NCBI RefSeq assembly: GCF_000468095.1
Contig: NZ_ASZC01000006.1
Coordinates: 186,001 to 250,000, forward strand
From: Pantoea sp. AS-PWVM4
Lineage (GTDB): Bacteria > Pseudomonadota > Gammaproteobacteria > Enterobacterales > Enterobacteriaceae
Direction: 5' to 3'
DNA length: 64,000 nucleotides
Shown here piece after piece: positions 59,237 through 64,000 of the stretch (within the stretch, counting starts at the first letter, position 1; each line of letters starts with the position of its first letter). The notes beneath the pieces were generated by a model. It did not search any database and had not been told where the DNA came from. It saw only the letters and a program-made list of their open reading frames with translations. The translations under genes were made by a program, and so were the position numbers.

Positions 59237-61060
59237 GTGGCAACATCGGCAGTGCTCAATCAGGAAACGCTGGCGCAGCAGGTATTACAGGATACCTTCG
59301 GCTACCAGCAATTTCGTCCCGGCCAGCAAACCATCATCGAAACGGCGCTGGCAGGGCGCGATTGCCTGGTGGTTATGCCCACCGGCGGGGGCAAATCGCT
59401 GTGTTATCAAATTCCGGCGCTGGTGCGTGAGGGATTAACGCTGGTGGTTTCGCCGTTGATTTCCCTGATGAAAGATCAGGTCGATCAATTGCTGGCTAAC
59501 GGTGTGGCTGCGGCCTGCCTTAACTCCACCCAGACGCGTGAAGAGCAGCAACAGGTGTTTGCCGATTGTCGTAGCGGTCGCCTGAAACTGCTCTATATCG
59601 CGCCTGAACGCCTGATGATGGATAACTTCCTCGACAGCCTGCACCACTGGAATCCGGTGATGCTGGCGGTGGATGAAGCGCACTGTATCTCGCAATGGGG
59701 CCACGATTTCCGCCCGGAGTATGGTGCGTTGGGCCAACTGCGCCAGCGCTTCCCGGAGCTGCCGGTGATGGCGCTGACCGCCACCGCTGACGAAACCACG
59801 CGTAATGACATCGCGCATCTGTTGCAGATGCACGATCCCCTGATTCAAATCAGCAGCTTCGATCGACCGAACATCCGCTATACGCTGGTGGAGAAGTTCA
59901 AACCGACCGAGCAGTTGCTGCGCTATGTTCAGGACCAGCGCGGCAAAAGCGGCATTATTTACTGCAACAGCCGCGCTAAGGTGGAAGACACCGCTGCCCG
60001 CCTGCAAAGCCGTGGTCTGAGCGTGGGTGCTTATCATGCCGGTATCGACAGCGCCCAGCGTGCGCGGGTGCAGGAGGCTTTCCAGCGCGATGACCTGCAA
60101 ATCGTGGTGGCTACCGTGGCGTTCGGTATGGGCATCAACAAACCCAACGTCCGTTTTGTGGTGCACTTTGATATTCCGCGTAACATCGAATCCTATTATC
60201 AGGAAACGGGCCGCGCCGGACGTGACGGTCTGCCTGCCGAAGCCATGATGCTGTACGACCCGGCCGATATGGCCTGGTTGCGTAAATGTCTGGAAGAGAA
60301 AACGCCTGGGCCGTTGCAGGATATTGAACGCCATAAACTCAATGCGATGGGCGCGTTTGCTGAAGCGCAAACCTGCCGTCGTCTGGTGCTGCTCAACTAT
60401 TTTGGCGAGGGACGTCAGCAGCCGTGTGACAACTGCGATATCTGCCTCGATCCACCGCGTCGTTACGATGGTCTGGTGGAGGCGCAGAAAGCGCTGTCCA
60501 GCATTTATCGCACCGGGCAGCGCTTCGGCATGGGCTATATTGTTGAAGTTTTGCGCGGTGCCAGCAACCAGCGTATTCGCGACAACGGCCACGACAAATT
60601 GCCGGTTTACGGCATTGGCCGTGATAACAGCACCGAACATTGGGTCAGCGTGCTGCGTCAGCTCATCCATCTCGGCATGGTGACGCAAAATATCGCCATG
60701 CATTCCGCGTTACAACTTACCGAAGCGGCTCGTCCGGTGCTGCGTGCAGAAATCCCGCTGATGCTGGCGGTGCCGCGCATTGTGACGGTGAAAACACGCA
60801 GCAGCTCGCCGAAGGTCTATGGCGGCAATTACGATCGCAAACTGTTCGCCAAGCTGCGTAAGTTACGTAAAGCGATTGCTGACGAGGAGAATATTCCGCC
60901 GTATGTGGTGTTTAACGACGCCACGTTGATTGAGATGGCGGAACAGATGCCGGTGAGCGCGTCAGAAATGCTGAGCGTGAACGGTGTCGGCCATCGCAAA
61001 CTGGAACGTTTTGGTAAACCGTTCCTGGTGATGATCAAAGAACATCTTGATGAAGAGTAA
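59237..61060 (+). CDS. recQ: ATP-dependent DNA helicase RecQ
   Basis: RecQ is the 3'-5' helicase of the RecF pathway. It starts at GTG 59237, after ACAGG. The 607-residue protein has FRPGQQTII (motif 0), [11 protein letters not shown] (I), [18 protein letters not shown] (II plus aromatic loop), [15 protein letters not shown] (VI), the zinc cysteines in [13 protein letters not shown]...CDNCDIC, a winged helix and the HRDC domain ([20 protein letters not shown]). Confidence 0.97.
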   Translation: MATSAVLNQETLAQQVLQDTFGYQQFRPGQQTIIETALAGRDCLVVMPTGGGKSLCYQIPALVREGLTLVVSPLISLMKDQVDQLLANGVAAACLNSTQTREEQQQVFADCRSGRLKLLYIAPERLMMDNFLDSLHHWNPVMLAVDEAHCISQWGHDFRPEYGALGQLRQRFPELPVMALTATADETTRNDIAHLLQMHDPLIQISSFDRPNIRYTLVEKFKPTEQLLRYVQDQRGKSGIIYCNSRAKVEDTAARLQSRGLSVGAYHAGIDSAQRARVQEAFQRDDLQIVVATVAFGMGINKPNVRFVVHFDIPRNIESYYQETGRAGRDGLPAEAMMLYDPADMAWLRKCLEEKTPGPLQDIERHKLNAMGAFAEAQTCRRLVLLNYFGEGRQQPCDNCDICLDPPRRYDGLVEAQKALSSIYRTGQRFGMGYIVEVLRGASNQRIRDNGHDKLPVYGIGRDNSTEHWVSVLRQLIHLGMVTQNIAMHSALQLTEAARPVLRAEIPLMLAVPRIVTVKTRSSSPKVYGGNYDRKLFAKLRKLRKAIADEENIPPYVVFNDATLIEMAEQMPVSASEMLSVNGVGHRKLERFGKPFLVMIKEHLDEE

Positions 61061-61072
61061 AGGAAAAAAAGC

Positions 61073-61696
61073 ATGTTGATGTTATTCGCTACCGTCGCAC
61101 TGGTACATCTGGTCGCGCTGATGAGTCCTGGCCCGGACTTCTTTTTTGTCTCGCAGACTGCTGCCAGCCGCTCGCGTAAAGAAGCGATGATGGGGGTGCT
61201 GGGGATCACGCTGGGAGTAATGGTGTGGGCCGGTGTGGCGCTGATGGGCCTGCATCTGATCCTGGAAAAAATGGCGTGGCTGCATCAAATCATCATGGTG
61301 GGTGGCGGCTTATATCTGCTGTGGATGGGCTGGCAGTTGATGCGTTCGGCGCGTCAGCGTCATCAGCAGCCAAACAGCGAAGCACCCGTCGTGGAGCTGC
61401 CGAAAAAAGGGATGAGCTTCCTTAAAGGCTTGCTGACCAACCTCTCCAACCCGAAAGCCATTATCTATTTCGGCAGCGTATTCTCGCTGTTTGTTGGCAA
61501 TGATGTCGGCGCAATGGAGCGCTGGGGATTATTTCTGCTGATTCTGGTGGAAACCTTCGCCTGGTTTACCGTGGTGGCGGCGATTTTTGCTCTGCCGTGG
61601 ATGCGTGATAAATATCAGCGCATGGCGAAGTGGGTTGATGGCATGGCGGGTGTCTTGTTTGCCGGCTTCGGCATCCACCTGATCATTTCACGGTAA
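61073..61696 (+). CDS. rhtC: Threonine efflux protein RhtC
   Basis: RhtC exports threonine. The 207-residue, six-helix LysE-family protein starts MLMLFATVALVHLVALMSPG and has the signature SPGPDFFFVSQTAASRSRKEA and LTNLSNPKAIIYF. It lies 12 bp after recQ and is convergent with rhtB across a palindromic repeat. Confidence 0.95.
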   Translation: MLMLFATVALVHLVALMSPGPDFFFVSQTAASRSRKEAMMGVLGITLGVMVWAGVALMGLHLILEKMAWLHQIIMVGGGLYLLWMGWQLMRSARQRHQQPNSEAPVVELPKKGMSFLKGLLTNLSNPKAIIYFGSVFSLFVGNDVGAMERWGLFLLILVETFAWFTVVAAIFALPWMRDKYQRMAKWVDGMAGVLFAGFGIHLIISR

Positions 61697-61703
61697 TTTT
61701 ATC

Positions 61704-61761
61704 CGTAGCGGCGCGATTTATCGCGCGGGTTTATAGGCGCACGATAAATCGCGCCGCTACG
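61704..61761. repeat. Palindromic repeat pair between rhtC and rhtB
   Basis: Inverted 23-bp arms at 61704-61726 and 61739-61761 differ by one base; the core is CGGCGCGATTTATCGCGC with a 12-bp spacer. It fills the space between two convergent genes, as the 24371 copy does, and probably serves as a shared 3' stem. Confidence 0.85.
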
Positions 61762-61766
61762 AACTA

Positions 61767-62390
61767 TCAGGCGATTCTGCGTGCGCTGGCTAACAACGCA
61801 CCGACGGCCATAAACAAACCACCAAACGTTCGGTTCATCGCCTTCATCTGCTTCGGCCCTTTAATCCAACCGGCGATGCGGGTGGCGAGGGTGGCATAAC
61901 CAATCATCACGATAATATCTACGACCACCGTGGTGACGCCGAGCACCAGATATTGCATCAACTGTGGCTGGTGCGGCTGAATGAACTGCGGGAACAGCGC
62001 GGCAAGAAACACAATGCTTTTGGGGTTAGTCAGGTTAACCAACACCGCGCGCTTAAACAGGCGACGACGCGGCATCGCTTTGGCGACAGCATTGAGATCC
62101 AGCGCGCCACCCGAGCGCCATTGCTGAATACCCAGCCACACTAAATAGGCGGCACCGGCCCACTTCAGGATTTCGAACGCCAGCAGCGACTGAGAAAACA
62201 GCGCGCCAAGACCCACACCCACCAGCACGATATGTACCGACAGACCAATTTGCAGGCCAGATATCGAGGCCACTGCGCCGCGATAGCCGTGACTGATGCC
62301 GGTGCTCATGGTGTTAATCGCGCCGGAACCCGGCGAGAGGCTAAGGATGGTTGTGGTAAGCAGGTAGGTTAACCACCATTCAATGGTCAT
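61767..62390 (-). CDS. rhtB: Homoserine/homoserine lactone efflux protein RhtB
   Basis: RhtB is the LysE-family paralogue of RhtC and exports homoserine and its lactone. The ATG at 62390 ([20 protein letters not shown]) matches E. coli and gives 207 residues; an ATG three codons earlier is possible. Signature: [21 protein letters not shown] and [19 protein letters not shown]. It is divergent from pldB. Confidence 0.95.
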   Translation of the reverse strand: MTIEWWLTYLLTTTILSLSPGSGAINTMSTGISHGYRGAVASISGLQIGLSVHIVLVGVGLGALFSQSLLAFEILKWAGAAYLVWLGIQQWRSGGALDLNAVAKAMPRRRLFKRAVLVNLTNPKSIVFLAALFPQFIQPHQPQLMQYLVLGVTTVVVDIIVMIGYATLATRIAGWIKGPKQMKAMNRTFGGLFMAVGALLASARRIA

Positions 62391-62494
62391 GTGTGACATT
62401 CCCTGATGTAAGCGAAGTGTGACACAATACGCCAGAAAATCGCGGCACGCTATGGAGTGGACGTGTGGCGTTGACGTTTTTTTCAGGAGGGCGG

Positions 62495-63487
62495 ATGCAG
62501 AAGATAAAACAGAGTTGGCTCAGGCGTGAAAAGGCGTTTGCCTCCTTTGCTACCGGTCCGCTGCTCGACTTCTGGCACCGTCGTGAAGAGTGTGAATTTA
62601 CCGGCGTGGGGAATCTCACCCTGCGCTATGTTCGTTTCACTTCTCCGCAACATCATCGTGTCATTCTGATTGTTCCCGGACGTATTGAAAGCTACATCAA
62701 ATACCCGGAGCTGGCCTATGACCTGTTCCACTGTGGTTTTGATGTGGTGATTATTGACCATCGAGGTCAGGGACGCTCCGATCGTCTGTTGGAAGATTCC
62801 CACCGCGGGCATGTGGTGGATTTCAATGATTATGTCGACGATCTGGAAACGCTTTATCTGAAAGAGATCGTCAGTGGTCATTACCGGCAGCGCTATGCGC
62901 TGGCGCATTCGATGGGCGGGGCGATCCTTGCGCTGTTTCTGGCGCGTCAGCCACGGGCGTTTCACGCCGTGGCGCTGGCGGCACCGATGTTTGGTATTAC
63001 CTTGCCGTTGCCGCCTTTCCTCGCGCACCGCATTCTTGACTGGGCAGAGAAAATGCCCGCGCTGCGCGATGGTTATGCCCTCGGCACCGGGCGCTGGCGG
63101 GCCCATCCCTTCGGCATCAACCAACTGACCCACAGCCGGGAACGTTATCAGCGCAACTTACGTTTTTACGCTGACGATCCGGCGATTCGCGTCGGTGGCC
63201 CGACTTACCATTGGGTACGTGAAGGGGTACAGGCGGGGCGCAGCATTATCAGTCAGGTGAATAACATCACCACGCCGATGCTGCTGATGCAGGCCAGCGA
63301 AGACCGGGTGGTGGATAACCGCTCGCAGGATTTGTTTTGTGAGGCGATGGCAGCAGCAGGACATCCCTGCGAGGGTGTCACGCCTTATGTGATTGAAGGC
63401 GCGCGCCATGAGATCCTGTTTGAAACAGACGCGATGCGCGCCCAGGCGCTAAATGCGGTGGTGGATTTTTTTGCGCGCCACGTTTAA
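62495..63487 (+). CDS. pldB: Lysophospholipase L2 PldB
   Basis: PldB hydrolyses lysophospholipids at the inner membrane. The ATG at 62495 follows AGGAGG and gives 330 residues; a GTG start ten codons earlier is less likely. It is an alpha/beta hydrolase with [17 protein letters not shown], the nucleophile elbow [20 protein letters not shown] and the catalytic histidine in GARHEILFE. It precedes yigL in the same direction. Confidence 0.94.
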   Translation: MQKIKQSWLRREKAFASFATGPLLDFWHRREECEFTGVGNLTLRYVRFTSPQHHRVILIVPGRIESYIKYPELAYDLFHCGFDVVIIDHRGQGRSDRLLEDSHRGHVVDFNDYVDDLETLYLKEIVSGHYRQRYALAHSMGGAILALFLARQPRAFHAVALAAPMFGITLPLPPFLAHRILDWAEKMPALRDGYALGTGRWRAHPFGINQLTHSRERYQRNLRFYADDPAIRVGGPTYHWVREGVQAGRSIISQVNNITTPMLLMQASEDRVVDNRSQDLFCEAMAAAGHPCEGVTPYVIEGARHEILFETDAMRAQALNAVVDFFARHV

Positions 63488-63540
63488 TTGATTTTTTATT
63501 TTCCGGCTACGGCCAACCGACATTAATACCAGAGGTTTCC

Positions 63541-64000
63541 ATGTACCACATCGTCGCATCCGACCTGGATGGCACGCTGCTCTCACCGGACCATCGTCTG
63601 ACCCCTTTCGCCCGCACCACGTTGCAGGAGCTGGTGGCACGCGATGTCCATTTCGTTTTTGCCACCGGTCGTCACTATATCGATGTGGGCCAGATGCGCG
63701 ACAAACTCGGCATCCCGGCTTATATGATTACCTCCAACGGCGCACGCGTGCACAATGCTGACGGCGAGTTGATCTTCAGCCATAACCTGGATGCCGACAT
63801 CGCCCAGGATCTGTATGGCCTGAAATACCACGATGAACAGGTTCTGACCCACGTTTACCGTGACGACGAATGGTTTATCAGCCGTCACCGCCCGGCGGAG
63901 CAGGATTATTTTCGTGAATCGGTGTTTAACTACCAGGTTTACCAGCCGGGGATGCTGCCGAGTGATGGCATCAGCAAAGTGTTCTTTACCTGCGACGATC
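63541..64000 (+). CDS. yigL: HAD-superfamily sugar/pyridoxal phosphatase YigL (C-terminus beyond window)
   Basis: YigL is a Cof-type HAD phosphatase active on phosphosugars and pyridoxal phosphate; it takes part in the response to sugar-phosphate stress. The first 153 codons are present, from ATG 63541. Motif I is VASDLDGTLLS, motif II TGRHYIDVGQM followed by ITSNGARV, and the start of the C2B cap is visible. The reading frame is open at the window end. Confidence 0.94.
   Translation, partial: MYHIVASDLDGTLLSPDHRLTPFARTTLQELVARDVHFVFATGRHYIDVGQMRDKLGIPAYMITSNGARVHNADGELIFSHNLDADIAQDLYGLKYHDEQVLTHVYRDDEWFISRHRPAEQDYFRESVFNYQVYQPGMLPSDGISKVFFTCDD

Noticed and set aside
59435..60703. 422-codon open frame on the minus strand opposite recQ
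   Set aside because: Low-complexity translation rich in His/Gln/Arg, wholly inside recQ, with no ribosome site or family motif; a high-GC shadow.

Overview
The window is a gene-dense, roughly 56% GC stretch of an Enterobacterales chromosome. Gene content and product lengths track the Escherichia coli K-12 proteins closely, but gene order, GC content and several absences point to Erwiniaceae, most likely a Pantoea or Erwinia relative. That placement is inferred from synteny and protein recall, not from a database search. I see no prophage, insertion sequence, CRISPR array or plasmid module.

Region 1 (1-21904) is a cellulose and cyclic-di-GMP island. The divergent bcsRQAB-C (minus) and bcsEFG (plus) operons encode cellulose synthase and its phosphoethanolamine-modification arm. 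They are followed by the phosphodiesterase pdeK, the C4-dicarboxylate carrier dctA, yhjJ, an unrecognised esterase, kdgK, the phosphodiesterase pdeH and the AsmA-like yhjG. In E. coli bcsC lies next to pdeK; here bcsG does, so the bcs block is inverted relative to its neighbours. bcsZ is missing from its usual place between bcsB and bcsC.

Region 2 (21905-40387) starts at a synteny joint between yhjG and ppiC, which lie far apart in E. coli. It carries ppiC, rep, gppA-rhlB (minus), trxA, rho and the enterobacterial common antigen operon wecA-wzzE-wecBC-wecDE-wzxE-wecF-wzyE-wecG. rffG and rffH are absent between wecC and wecD; a 15-codon relic that starts like RffG sits at the junction.

Region 3 (40496-45622) holds the tRNA cluster Arg-His-Leu-Pro, the small RNA GlmZ with a near-perfect sigma-54 promoter and three upstream GlrR-type palindromes, and the hemCDXY operon (minus).

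Region 4 (45623-64000) holds cyaA (TTG start, upstream CRP site), lptM, dapF, yigA, xerC, yigB, uvrD (LexA box), corA (leader with nested small ORFs, a hairpin and an inserted 127-bp ERIC element), abrB, rarD, yigI, pldA, recQ, rhtC, rhtB, pldB and the start of yigL. cyaY, usually found after cyaA, is absent.

A family of short palindromic arms with core CGGCGCGATTTATCGCGC recurs at six intergenic sites and behaves like a REP/BIME family. No undescribed multi-gene system is evident. The most interesting signals are the rffGH deletion scar, the ERIC-interrupted corA leader, the palindrome family and the rearranged bcs block.
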